This document shows, piece by piece, positions 1 through 11,530 of a stretch of DNA of 64,000 bases (position 1 is its first letter; the number at the start of each line of letters is the position of its first letter). Below the pieces are notes generated by a model. That model made no database searches and was not told the DNA's origin. It worked only from the letters and a program-made list of their open reading frames with translations. The position numbers and the translations under genes are program-made. Where the stretch lies: NCBI GenBank assembly GCA_027490195.1, contig JAIXYN010000053.1, positions 62,001 through 126,000 of the forward strand, written 5' to 3'. The stretch comes from Verrucomicrobiaceae bacterium (lineage in GTDB: Bacteria; Verrucomicrobiota; Verrucomicrobiia; Verrucomicrobiales; Verrucomicrobiaceae).

Positions 1-60
1 ACCGTGGGTCAGTTCTACGAGGAATCCGCCGGTGTGGGGACGCACATCCTTTTCACCTAA

Positions 61-822
61 TCACCACTGCAGGGTGGACACGTCCACCCGAGTCTCGTTG
101 CGGCTTTCCTTGACGATGTGCCCATCGGAGAGGTGCAGGACGCGGTCGGCCATGGCGGCCATGGCGGCGTTGTGCGTGATGACGACAGTCAGCGTGCCGA
201 GTTCTCGGTTGATGCGCTCGATGGCTTCCAGCACGGTGATGCCGGTGGTCACATCGAGAGCGCCGGTGGGTTCGTCACACAGCAGCACCTCGGGTTTCTT
301 GGCAATGGCACGGGCGATGGCCACGCGCTGCTGCTCGCCGCCGCTGAGCTGGGATGGGAAATGATCCAGTCGGTGGCTCAGGCCCACGCGGTCCAGCGCA
401 TCCTCCGGCTTCATCGGGTCCGGGGCGATGTCGGTGATGAGGGCCACGTTTTCGCGGGCGGTGAGGCTGGGGATGAGATTGTAGAATTGAAAGACGAAGC
501 CCACACAGTTACGGCGGAACTGTGTCAGCGTGCGCTCGCCGCCGCCGGAGAGGTCCCAGCCTTTGTAGCGGAGGGTGCCGGAGGTGGGGATGTCCAGGCC
601 ACCTAAAATGTTGAGCAGCGTGGACTTACCGCTGCCGGACGCGCCCAGCAGCACCACCAGCTCGCCGGGGTGGAAATCGAGGTCGACCCCCTGAAGGGCC
701 ACCACATTGAGATCTCCGGTTTGGTAAACTTTTCGCAGCCCCCGGGCCGCAAAAATCGGCTTCTCGCCCACCGCAGGCGGCTGGCGGGTGCTCATGGTGC
801 TGGTCGGCTGAGGGCTTGGCAT
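61..822 (-). CDS. ABC exporter ATP-binding protein (LolD/MacB type)
   Basis: ATPase subunit of a type-VII (MacB/LolD/FtsE-like) ABC transporter, which would drive an FtsX-fold permease at the inner membrane. In the 253-aa form, Walker [10 protein letters not shown] is near residues 60-68, the Q-loop glutamine near 112, the signature LSGGEQ near 159-164, Walker B VLLCDEP near 179-185 and the H-loop histidine near 217. All catalytic elements are intact. I chose the ATG at 822 because AAGG and AGGGG lie just upstream; an in-frame ATG at 837 has no visible ribosome site, and one at 795 is also possible. The permease would be expected downstream, beyond the left edge of the window, but only 60 bases remain there. 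Substrate unknown. Divergent from the phosphatase operon. Confidence 0.9.
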   Translation of the reverse strand: MPSPQPTSTMSTRQPPAVGEKPIFAARGLRKVYQTGDLNVVALQGVDLDFHPGELVVLLGASGSGKSTLLNILGGLDIPTSGTLRYKGWDLSGGGERTLTQFRRNCVGFVFQFYNLIPSLTARENVALITDIAPDPMKPEDALDRVGLSHRLDHFPSQLSGGEQQRVAIARAIAKKPEVLLCDEPTGALDVTTGITVLEAIERINRELGTLTVVITHNAAMAAMADRVLHLSDGHIVKESRNETRVDVSTLQW

Positions 823-905
823 GCCCCTACCTTGCATGGCGAAAGGGATTCTGCCAACACGATGATCGGTGGTTGCGTCCGGCGTTCATCGCGCAAGATT
901 ATACA

Positions 906-1679
906 ATGCCCACTTTGGCCAGCGACGACACCCCCGAGATTCACACGACGAGGGTCAAACTCCCTACGCGTGAACGCACCAGCGGACGCACTTTCGTCAT
1001 TGGCGACATCCATGGCTGTTCGACGGCGCTGGATCTCTTGCTGCAGGAGTTGTCCCCCCAGAGCATGGACAGGGTCGTCACCCTGGGCGATTACGTGGAT
1101 CGCGGACCGGACAGTCGCGGCGTGGTGCAGCGTCTGCTGGATCTGGAAAAGCAGGTCCAACTTATTCCGCTGATCGGCAACCATGAAATTCTCATGCTCG
1201 ATGCCCGCAGCCAGCTGCTTGACTCCGGCTCCTGGTACGGCGTCGGCGGCAGGCAGACCATGCAGTCCTATGGCTGCAAGGACATCCCGGACTGGAACGC
1301 CATCCCGCAGGAGCACTGGGACTTCCTGAGCCAGCGCCTGCGCCGCTGGCATGCGGACGAAACGCATATCTTTGCCCACGCGAATGTGAACGCCATGCTG
1401 CCCTTGGAGGATCAGAGCGACGACTGGCTGTTCTGGCGGCGCTTTGATGATTCCCACCCGCATTTCTCGGGCAAGACGCTGGTGTGCGGTCACACTGCCC
1501 AGAAGAACGGACTGCCCCACATTCTTCCCGGCCGGATCTGCCTCGACACCTGGGCTTATGGGGAGGGCTGGCTCACCGCGCTCGATACCAGCACGCAAAC
1601 TCTGCTGCAGACCAATCAACGTGGCGAGGTACGGCGCTACAGTTTTGACGAGGTGCGCATGCTCACCGATAAAGCGTGA
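906..1679 (+). CDS. PPP-type serine/threonine phosphatase-like metallophosphoesterase
   Basis: Cytoplasmic metallophosphoesterase of the PPP/PrpA type, 257 aa, with no signal peptide. The metal-binding series is complete: GDIHG near residues 33-37, GDYVDRG near 61-67 and GNHE near 91-94, followed by downstream histidines in FAHAN and CGHTA. Enzymes of this family dephosphorylate phosphoproteins or Ap4A-like nucleotides; the substrate here cannot be told. The open frame extends upstream to 816, but the extra 30 residues look non-coding, so the ATG at 906 is preferred. It is the first gene of a compact operon: its TGA overlaps a GTG (1676) that can start the next gene. Confidence 0.88.
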   Translation: MPTLASDDTPEIHTTRVKLPTRERTSGRTFVIGDIHGCSTALDLLLQELSPQSMDRVVTLGDYVDRGPDSRGVVQRLLDLEKQVQLIPLIGNHEILMLDARSQLLDSGSWYGVGGRQTMQSYGCKDIPDWNAIPQEHWDFLSQRLRRWHADETHIFAHANVNAMLPLEDQSDDWLFWRRFDDSHPHFSGKTLVCGHTAQKNGLPHILPGRICLDTWAYGEGWLTALDTSTQTLLQTNQRGEVRRYSFDEVRMLTDKA

Positions 1680-3294
1680 CCTCCCCCGCCATGACACGCG
1701 CGCGCTGGATCCTCTCTGCTGCCACTCTCTGCGCGCTTTGGCTGATCGGTGCACTGGTTTGCCTGCCACACCTGCAGCGAGATCTTGAAACGGCCGCCCG
1801 GGATGTGCTCTCGCAGCAGCCCGCACTGCAAAATCGGATGGTCGGACTGCACCTTGAGTTTGACGGCCAGCAGGCACGAATCACCGGCAGCGTGCGCACG
1901 CAGGAAGACCGCAGCAGGGTCGAAAACACCGTGCGCAACCTGGTGCGACTGCCAGCACCGCTTTCCTTCGGACTTGGGCCTCACCTCAATCCTGTCAGTG
2001 CTGTGCAGAGCGAGGTCGAAGTCATCCCCAGCCCGCCCGGCTGGATGCTGCTAGCCGCCGATGGCACGCGCGCACGTCTGCTGGGCACCGCCGCGAACGC
2101 TTATGAAGCACGCGACCTCGCGCGCAGCGTGCAGGAAGCCTGGAGCATCCGGGGCGGCATGAGCGAAGGCATGCCCGGCACCGACGCGGAGAACCACGAC
2201 GAAGCCGCCAGCGTCGCAACCACACTGCGCACAGTTCCGGCCCCGCAGTCCACGGTGCAGGCTTTCCTGGCCCGCATCGGGCAGCCATGGAAAGAGCTGA
2301 CTCTGGGCAAATCTGATGCCGAACTGCTCGCTGAAGCGCGCGCACTGGGTGTCAGTGAAGATGAGTGGCAGCATCAGGTGCGCCCCGCTCTGGACGAACT
2401 GCGCGCCACCCAACAGCAGCAGCAGCTTCTTCAGGCGCAAAACAACCTTCTCGCCAAACTGCCGCCGGGTTACCTTTTCATCGCGGTTCGTGATCAGCAG
2501 ATCATTCTCCGTGGCGAAGTCGGCAGCACGGCCATGAAGCAGGCGATTCTCGAAGACGCACTCGGTGCCTTCGCACCGCGACGCCTGCATGATGAAATCC
2601 GAGTCAGCGCGCAGCGCCGCCCCAGCGGTGATTTTGGCCCCATCACCAGCGCCCTCTTGCCGCAGGAGGACAAGGTGGGTGGCAAATCCTGTTTTCTCAG
2701 TTTCAGCGGCGAAGCTTGGAAGCCGGTGGACTGGCAGATCTCCCCCCGCGAGCAGTCATGGAAGAGCGACCTGCCAACAGGGCTGGATGCTAGGCTGCTG
2801 GAAAATGACAGCACGGTGCTCAGCAGTTGGCTGCAGGGAGATGACTCCAACTCACGCGGTCCCTCCCAACCCAGAGACACAGCCTTCATCGCCCTCGCCC
2901 TGTTCGGCACGAAGGCCATCGTCTCGGGGCAGGTCGCCGAAGAGGCGGTGCGTGCCCAGCTCATCGCCGCTGTTCGTCAGGCCTACAGCCCACCGTTCCT
3001 CGTTATCAACGACGAGGTTCGTGTGAGCGGCGACTGCGAACCCTCCGGCAGCATTCTGCACACCCTCAAAAGCCTGCCGCCCCCACCTACAGCCAGCAGC
3101 GCCGGGATGTTTGCCATCGCCAAACCGGGCAGCACTTGGACGCTCATTCCGGTGACACGGGAACTCGTCGAAGCAGGGGGGCTGGCCCACTCAGGCCGCA
3201 TTCCCGCCGGTATTCCCGCCGCTGTTGTTGAAGTTCTTGCTGCCGAGGCGATCGAGCAGCTTCGCATGCACCTGACGCCCCCTGTCCTCCACTG

Positions 3295-3295
<1 letters not shown>
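1676..3295 (+). CDS. membrane-anchored protein with BON-like repeats
   Basis: 539 aa. A signal anchor occupies about residues 10-30, and the rest is predicted to lie outside the cytoplasm. At least three stretches have the BON-like pattern of a beta strand with a GxV turn followed by an alpha helix: ITGSVRTQEDRSRVENTV near 70-87, ILRGEVGSTAMKQAIL near 275-290 and IVSGQVAEEAVRAQLI near 415-430. BON modules bind membranes or peptidoglycan-associated partners in OsmY- and OmpA-linked proteins. Start is uncertain: GTG at 1676 overlaps the phosphatase stop as GTGA, while ATG at 1691 starts just before the hydrophobic segment. Its stop overlaps the next ATG by one base, so the two are probably translationally coupled. 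Exact function unknown. Confidence 0.7.
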
Positions 3296-4356
<1,061 letters not shown>

Positions 4357-4369
4357 TTCTTTCCACCGC

Positions 4370-4954
4370 ATGTTCACCCGCTCACGCATCTGCTCATTGC
4401 TCCTGCTATTGGCCCTCGCATTGGCTCTCGACTCCTGCGTCACTCCAGGCACACCCGCCACACGTTTGGAAAGAGCCCGACACCTCAGCCACGATCTCCA
4501 GCAGCTTTCCCCGACAGTGAGTGCACGCGAGGCTGACCGTCTGGCGACCACGGCCATCGAAGAAACCGCCAAACTCTCCGAGGACTTCAAACCCTTCGCG
4601 CACCCATGGATCAACAACGGCCTCGTCAACACAGGCCTGCGCAAGCGCGGCCTCTGCTACCAGTGGCGGGATGATTTGTTCCCCTTCCTGTTCCGCCTCA
4701 ATCTCAAGACGCTGGAGCTGCACCTCGCCTCTTCGAAGCGCGACACCTGGCAAGAGCACCACGGCATCATCGTCACCGCAAAAGGCCAGCGCTTTGAAGA
4801 CGGCCTCGTGATCGATCCTTGGCGCAAGGGCGGCCGCCTCTGGTGGGGCCTGCTCAAAAATGACAAAGGACACCCCTGGGTGCCGCTGCCCTGGAAGCTC
4901 ACCCCCATGGTGCTGCGCCCATTGCTGATGCCGGATCTTTATCCGGCGCGGTAA
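4370..4954 (+). CDS. putative lipoprotein with Cys-His-Asp (transglutaminase/NlpC-like) pattern
   Basis: 194 aa. The N-terminus has a positively charged start, a Leu/Ala hydrophobic run and a Cys at residue 23 (ALDSC), a slightly non-canonical lipobox. Further on, RGLCYQW places Cys96 ahead of a helix, EHHGI supplies His130/131 on a strand and LVIDPWR supplies Asp149. This Cys-His-Asp order is that of papain-like transglutaminase/NlpC-type folds, so a cell-wall or peptide hydrolase/crosslinker is plausible, but this is inference from spacing alone. I start at ATG 4370, 13 bases after the HhH gene; the longer open frame from 4142 overlaps that gene and is not protein-like. Last gene of the four-gene operon. 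Confidence 0.65.
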   Translation: MFTRSRICSLLLLLALALALDSCVTPGTPATRLERARHLSHDLQQLSPTVSAREADRLATTAIEETAKLSEDFKPFAHPWINNGLVNTGLRKRGLCYQWRDDLFPFLFRLNLKTLELHLASSKRDTWQEHHGIIVTAKGQRFEDGLVIDPWRKGGRLWWGLLKNDKGHPWVPLPWKLTPMVLRPLLMPDLYPAR

Positions 4955-4986
4955 GGCATCAACATTTTACGGGTAAGGCGCCAAGC

Positions 4987-5362
4987 ATGAATGGCACTCA
5001 GTAAAGGCGGGGTGTCGCTCCTTTTTGCATCCCCTCGCAAAGCCAATGTGTCTCCGCAGAAGCAAACGCTCCTGGCGCGCGGACCTCCTGAGTCCGCAGC
5101 AGGTCGCTTCCACGCAGCAGGTGTGGCTGCAGGAAGAACATCGGAAGCACGAGAACATCAGGGACGAAAAAGCGAGAGCGGCAGGGACGATTCGGAGCTG
5201 CGCGTGTTTGCGGAACCGAGCAGAGCGAGATAGACGACTGAAAGGAGCCCGAAGGGTGAGCTTAGCAAATCAACGCTGCGGGCTCGGAGGCCCGCGCGCC
5301 GGGGACTCTTTTGCCTGCGGTGGCTCATTCAGCGATGCATACCCTTAACTGAGTTCCATTCA
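4987..5362. repeat. candidate MITE-like element with inverted ends
   Basis: TGAATGGCACTCAGTAAAGG at 4987-5006 is matched in inverted orientation at 5343-5362 (18 of 20 positions when one end is reverse-complemented). The ~340 bases between hold no recognisable protein; the open frames there have atypical composition. This is the pattern of a non-autonomous transposable element or IS remnant, not tied to a known family. The remaining gene-free bases up to 5568 hold the first copy of the direct repeat. Confidence 0.4.
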
Positions 5363-5370
5363 CGCCAGGC

Positions 5371-5450
5371 ATTTTGTAGATAATTCCGGTTTAAATCCCT
5401 GACTTCCAATGGGCTGATCCTATCGTCCATCCAGCATCTCCGGCGCGTGG
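5371..5450. repeat. ~80-bp direct repeat, copy A
   Basis: Aligns without gaps to 6069-6150 at roughly three quarters identity by eye. The best conserved part is CCAGCATCTCCGGCGCGTG, and CTTCCAATGGGCTGATCC corresponds to TTTCCAATGGGTTGAACC. The two copies bracket the toxin-antitoxin module. Confidence 0.65.
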
Positions 5451-5568
5451 GCAACGCCCTGAAGTGCAGATTCGCTCTTCACCGCCTGAATACAGCTCCG
5501 GCACCCGTTGGAGTTTCGAGGATCTAGAAACGAAGTTCCAGCTGCTGCGCTGACGTGTTCGAGGGCGA

Positions 5569-5820
5569 TTAAAGTCGTGCCTCGTAGGCATCATGGCGGC
5601 CGATGAAGAACCAGACGATGGTTCCATCCGCTTCGATACCAAGGGCACGGTGATTGTCATCAATGCGGACGGACCAGAATGGACCGACGCGTTTGAAGTG
5701 GAGGGAGGGATGCCAATGATTCTCACGCCAAAGATCATACTGCTTCCGCGCACGAGCTTGGACCTGCGCGGGAAGGCGGTTGAAACACTGCTAGAAATCA
5801 GGCGCGACGGAGGAATTCAT
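5569..5820 (-). pseudogene. RelE/HigB-type toxin with in-frame amber codon
   Basis: Reading from the ATG at 5820 gives nine residues (MNSSVAPDF), then TAG (5791-5793), then an uninterrupted RelE-superfamily toxin sequence: QCFNRLPAQVQARARKQYDL, LHFKRVG, WSVRIDDNHRALG and a terminal IVWFFIGRHDAYEARL, stopping at TAA (5569-5571). Related toxins carry Trp where the amber codon sits, so one TGG to TAG change explains it. No ATG, GTG or TTG lies soon after the amber codon to restart translation, so the toxin should be inactive unless the base is a sequencing error. It overlaps the antitoxin 3' end by 23 bases, the usual arrangement. Confidence 0.8.
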
Positions 5821-6019
5821 CGAGAGCGATGGTGCGGCCTGCCTGATGATCCCGAAGGGCACGGGCAGCCATTTCATCGAACTGACCGTCTTTAATGGCG
5901 TTCTCAAAGGCACCATCCACGCGGCGGGTGCGGACCTCGTCAAACCAAGCTGCGAAGGTCTGGAAGTCAGGGTCGGGCAGTTGTACCACGGCGTCTTCGA
6001 TTTCAAGCACGGTGTTCAT
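5798..6019 (-). CDS. antitoxin of RelE-type module
   Basis: 73 aa, starting MNTVLEIEDAVVQL and ending ALDEFLRRA. The helical middle, DEMAARALRDHQAGRTIALD, is typical of small antitoxins paired with RelE/ParE toxins, in which the C-terminal half wraps the toxin. The frame stays open upstream to 6187, but that part runs through the direct repeat and is not protein-like, so ATG 6019 is chosen. It overlaps the toxin reading frame. With the toxin interrupted, this antitoxin may now be an orphan. Confidence 0.75.
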   Translation of the reverse strand: MNTVLEIEDAVVQLPDPDFQTFAAWFDEVRTRRVDGAFENAIKDGQFDEMAARALRDHQAGRTIALDEFLRRA

Positions 6020-6068
6020 GCTCGGCAGAATACGGAGTTTCAGGTGAATGCGCAAGTTTGTCGAAAAA

Positions 6069-6150
6069 AAGAGGCCAGTCATTTGGTAGATGACACCAGT
6101 TTTAATCACTGATTTCCAATGGGTTGAACCTACCATCAGTCCAGCATCTC
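6069..6150. repeat. ~80-bp direct repeat, copy B
   Basis: Second copy of the repeat at 5371-5450, just upstream of the antitoxin promoter side. On the minus strand both copies can be read as RAGDAG-x3-GS-x-HWKS-x-I, suggesting a formerly coding or widely dispersed sequence. From here to 6348 I see no gene. Confidence 0.65.
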
Positions 6151-6348
6151 CGGCGCGTGAACAATCTCTAAGAGAGGGCAAATGCACGGCGCAAGCCCCT
6201 TCGCATCCTCTGCTGCGCTCCTACAGAGCGCGGTCTTGGGAAAGGCGGGGCGGTGTCACCCAAACCCAGGGCTTGCTCGTTCTTCGCTGCGACCTGGGCT
6301 GACTCCTGCGGCACGTTGGGTCGCCTAGACTGCCCAATCCACCACGCC

Positions 6349-7533
6349 TCAGGGTTTGCTCTTCCTCACCGCAGGCGGTGGCACCACCTTAATCCCAGCG
6401 GCTTCCATCACCAGTTTCTGGAAGGCGTCCTTGGGCTTGCCGCTGTCTGGCACCAACACATTCTGCACCAAATACACCGTGACGATCCCGCTCTGTGGAT
6501 CGAGGCAGCCATTCGTAGCAAAGGCGCCGCCGTGGCCGTAGCTGCCCACGGGCATCTGCGAATTCACTCGCTGCTTGTCGATGTTCACCTGCCATCCGCA
6601 GGCGTAGTTGAGAGGCTTGCCGCCGGCGGTCACCGGAGTGGTCATGTCCTTGACCGATTTTTCACTGACGATGCGCACGCCGTCGAGTTCACCGCCGTTG
6701 GCGATCATCGCGTAAAAGCGCCCCATGTCCGCAGCGGTGGAAAAGAGGCCGCCAGCAGGCTCCGTCATGTGCGTGACGCTGGCATCGCTGGTGACGAAGG
6801 GATTGTAGCCGGGCACGAGTTCATGGGTGTCCTCATCCATCTTGTAAGTGCGGGCGATGCGTGCGCGGTGGGCGTCATCAGGATTGAACATCGTATCCTT
6901 CATGCCCAGCGGCGCGAAAATCTTGGCCTGCAAAAACGCGTCATACTTCATGCCTGAGGCGAGCTCGATGATGCGTCCGGACACCGTGGGTCCGAAGCCG
7001 TACTCGTAGGCACTGCCCGGCTGAAACGCGAGCGGGGTCTTGAGCAACGAGGCCACGTAGGCCTTCAGCGAGACCGCACCGTCCGAAGGCGAACGGCGTG
7101 GAAAGGCGATGCCTGCGGTGTGGCTGAGCAGCATGCGCAGGGTGATGGGTTTTTCCGGCGCGCTGCCATCGGCCAGCTTCACTTTGGCGAGGTCCGGCAG
7201 CCACATGGAAGCAGGCTCATCCAGCGAGAGCTTGCCTTCATCCACCAGCACCATCACGGCGGTGGCGTTGATGGATTTCGTCATTGAGGCGATCCAAAAC
7301 AACGCGTCTTTTTCCATCGCGCGGCCTTTGCCGATGTCGGCCATGCCTGCGGCCTCAAAGTGAACGACCTTACCCTTTTCCATCACGAGCGTGACGATAC
7401 CCGCAGCCTGCTTGGCCTTCACCGCAGCTTCCATGGCGGGGTGAATGGCGGCCAGTTTGGCCTTATCGAGCGCTGGCAGCAGCGCGGGAAACAGAAGGAG
7501 TGCGGAGTAAACAGTACATGCGAGGCGGTTCAT
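6349..7533 (-). CDS. serine hydrolase, beta-lactamase/class C-like
   Basis: 394 aa secreted serine hydrolase of the beta-lactamase (Pfam Beta-lactamase, AmpC/EstB) superfamily. The N-terminus (MNRLACTVYSALLLFPALLP) is a Sec signal peptide. The nucleophile motif is SMTK (about 83-86), a Tyr motif lies in YEYGFGP, and a GHGG near the C-terminus corresponds to the KTG/HTG box. Family members act as esterases, D-aminopeptidases or carboxypeptidases; true beta-lactam hydrolysis is not implied. ATG 7533 is preferred to the upstream in-frame start at 7605, which overlaps the neighbouring gene. It follows the haloperoxidase-like gene by 29 bases on the same strand, so cotranscription is likely. Confidence 0.88.
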   Translation of the reverse strand: MNRLACTVYSALLLFPALLPALDKAKLAAIHPAMEAAVKAKQAAGIVTLVMEKGKVVHFEAAGMADIGKGRAMEKDALFWIASMTKSINATAVMVLVDEGKLSLDEPASMWLPDLAKVKLADGSAPEKPITLRMLLSHTAGIAFPRRSPSDGAVSLKAYVASLLKTPLAFQPGSAYEYGFGPTVSGRIIELASGMKYDAFLQAKIFAPLGMKDTMFNPDDAHRARIARTYKMDEDTHELVPGYNPFVTSDASVTHMTEPAGGLFSTAADMGRFYAMIANGGELDGVRIVSEKSVKDMTTPVTAGGKPLNYACGWQVNIDKQRVNSQMPVGSYGHGGAFATNGCLDPQSGIVTVYLVQNVLVPDSGKPKDAFQKLVMEAAGIKVVPPPAVRKSKP

Positions 7534-7562
7534 CGCAAAACAACGCACTGGCAGTGCTGGAT

Positions 7563-8942
7563 CTAGCGGCGTCTGCGCGCACCCAGCAGAAACAAACCGC
7601 TGCACAGCATCAGTACGACTCCAGCAGGCTCAGGCACGACGGCAAAGTTGTTGGCCAGCACGTAGTTCGCCACGTTCGCGCCGAGGGCCTGACCGTTGGT
7701 GACGGAGGTCCCAAACTGCGTGCCGCCATAGACGCCCGCCATCGCCGCTTCGTTCGCGGCCTGGCTGAAGCTGGTGAAGTTGCGCGTCAGGTCATTGTTC
7801 CCGTCTCCATTGATGTCACTGCCCAGGCTGAAGGAAACCGTGTTGCCGAGGTAGGAGGCCAGCACGACGGCGGCGGCTTCGCTGATCGTGGCTCCCAGCG
7901 AGACGTATTCCGGCAGCGACGGGGAGGTGATGAGCGGAGCCCAAAATGAATCCACATCTGTGCTGGCGTTGCCATCGATATCGCCGTTCGCGATGGCCGT
8001 TTCGGGACGCCAGAACTGCGTGTCGTAGCTGATGGCCATGGCGGCGGTGCTTGCATCGGCGATGGCCACATTCAGGGTGGCCAGCAGGCGTGCGGTTTCG
8101 GCGGTGGTCAGCCCTGCCGCGGCAGCAGCGGTTTGGGCGATCTGATTCCACATGCCCGTCATCTTCACCGTGCCATCGCCAGCAGCCCAGAAATAGGCCT
8201 GATTCGTTTGATCCGAGGTGCGCGTGGTGCTGAAGTTAGACCCCAGAGCCTTCACCTGCGCGTAATCCGCTGCATAATGGCTGGACTGCAAATACGTGGT
8301 GACCGAGCCGCCCGGCAGCGTGGTCATGTAGGAGCCGGTGCCCGGGATGGCAAAGGTGCCCACGCTCCCCCAGCCAGGAAGGAGCGCGCCTGCGGGTGAG
8401 GTCTGCTGCCAGTAGCCGATGGTGCCCACAGGTGTGTAGGAAGTGGTGGCGGCATCGGCAGAGCCATCTGACGAACGAGCGCTCAGCAGATTGTTGGCGA
8501 TGGTGACTCCCCACGCGATGCCGTCGGTCTTGGCCTGACTGTTCGCAATGCCGCTGAGCTGGGAATTGTAGAGCGCGGTGAAATTGCTGCTCGATCCCGC
8601 ATAGAGATACTGCATCACGGTGTTGGCCGCCGCGATCATCGCCGCCTGGGAGTCTGCCCCTACCGGTGCGCTGCCAATGGTGGGAGCGGGGTAAGAGCCA
8701 TAGCCGTAGGGGTTGTAGGTGCCTGCAATGCTCTGGTCCGCATTGTACATGGATGCCGCCAAGATGGCCAAATCATGCGCCACCAGCGGGTCGGCATTGG
8801 CCGTCATCGACGTCAGCGCCAGCGCATTCCAGTCCGCGACAATGTCCGCCCGCACCGCCGTGACTGCGGTCAGCAGCAGGGCGGCACTCGCGAAAAAGCC
8901 GGAAAAATGGGGGTGAAAGCGCAGCATCGGCTGATAAAGCAT
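7563..8942 (-). CDS. PEP-CTERM vanadium haloperoxidase/PAP2-fold homologue, likely catalytically inactive
   Basis: 459 aa (in-frame ATGs at 8942 and 8927). It has an N-terminal signal peptide and a C-terminal PEP-CTERM tail: VPEPAGVVLML, a hydrophobic helix and RRRR, a tag handled by an exosortase. The middle aligns to bacterial vanadium-dependent haloperoxidases: QFWRPETAI matches the Lys/WRP motif, PEYVSLGATISEAAA matches the PEYxSGHA motif and GVYGGTQF matches the RIYGGIHF motif. At the decisive positions the Lys is Ser, the acid-base His is replaced (SLGA for SGHA), the binding Arg is Gly and the vanadate-ligand His is Gln. The fold is probably kept without the chemistry. Also contains a Ca-binding-like DINGDGNND stretch. 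Confidence 0.8.
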   Translation of the reverse strand: MLYQPMLRFHPHFSGFFASAALLLTAVTAVRADIVADWNALALTSMTANADPLVAHDLAILAASMYNADQSIAGTYNPYGYGSYPAPTIGSAPVGADSQAAMIAAANTVMQYLYAGSSSNFTALYNSQLSGIANSQAKTDGIAWGVTIANNLLSARSSDGSADAATTSYTPVGTIGYWQQTSPAGALLPGWGSVGTFAIPGTGSYMTTLPGGSVTTYLQSSHYAADYAQVKALGSNFSTTRTSDQTNQAYFWAAGDGTVKMTGMWNQIAQTAAAAAGLTTAETARLLATLNVAIADASTAAMAISYDTQFWRPETAIANGDIDGNASTDVDSFWAPLITSPSLPEYVSLGATISEAAAVVLASYLGNTVSFSLGSDINGDGNNDLTRNFTSFSQAANEAAMAGVYGGTQFGTSVTNGQALGANVANYVLANNFAVVPEPAGVVLMLCSGLFLLGARRRR

Positions 8943-9321
8943 CTAAGTTTACAATAATTACCATAGTAAACAACGAGTTTCGGTCCTTTTCCTAGCGACG
9001 CCACAAACCCGAGATCACGGACCCGCACAGCGCTTCCCTACCAGCCAGATGCAACACACCGGGTGGTAGGGACGCGTCGTGCGCGTCCCTAGAATCCTTC
9101 GCCCCAGCGCCACCTGCCCACACACCCCTCTCCCCCTTTTCAATCGCCCCCGCCTCCCCGCCTTCCATCCACCCTCCTTTTCGCGTCTTTTTGCGCCTCT
9201 TTGCGGCCAACAATCTCCTCCCACAACCGCAAACCATCGCCAACCACGGCAAACAACCGCAAACTCCCTCCCCCGCCCACTTCCCCTTGACCTTCGCCCT
9301 ACTGGCCGCACCATGACCGCG
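8943..9321. other. intergenic region with short hairpin
   Basis: No gene recognised. TAGGGACGCG at 9067-9076 pairs with CGCGTCCCTA at 9082-9091 around a 5-base loop; this could end transcription in either direction but has no T-run. Near 9287 TTGACC could be a -35 for thiC, without a convincing -10. Confidence 0.4.
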
Positions 9322-11456
<2,135 letters not shown>

Positions 11457-11470
11457 GCCTCAGAGCCAGA

Positions 11471-11501
11471 AATAGGTCCTATACACCGCATAGGACCTAT
11501 T
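11471..11501. repeat. palindromic AATAGGTCCTAT element after thiC
   Basis: AATAGGTCCTAT and its exact complement ATAGGACCTATT are separated by 7 bases. It can fold as a hairpin terminator for thiC but also belongs to the repeat family seen again at 12250-12280 on the other side of the four-helix-bundle gene. Confidence 0.7.
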
Positions 11502-11530
11502 CCGGAGTCCTCAACCACCCCGCGCACCCC

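Noticed and set aside
1-60. Short open end ([19 protein letters not shown] then stop) on the plus strand, or a GTG start on the minus strand
   Set aside because: Only 19 codons remain inside the window and neither reading matches a family; cannot be supported.
792-1877. Long minus-strand open frame across the phosphatase gene
   Set aside because: Antisense shadow of the GC-rich phosphatase coding strand, with no motif.
7563-8942. Active haloperoxidase
   Set aside because: The catalytic His, Arg and vanadate-ligand His are all substituted.
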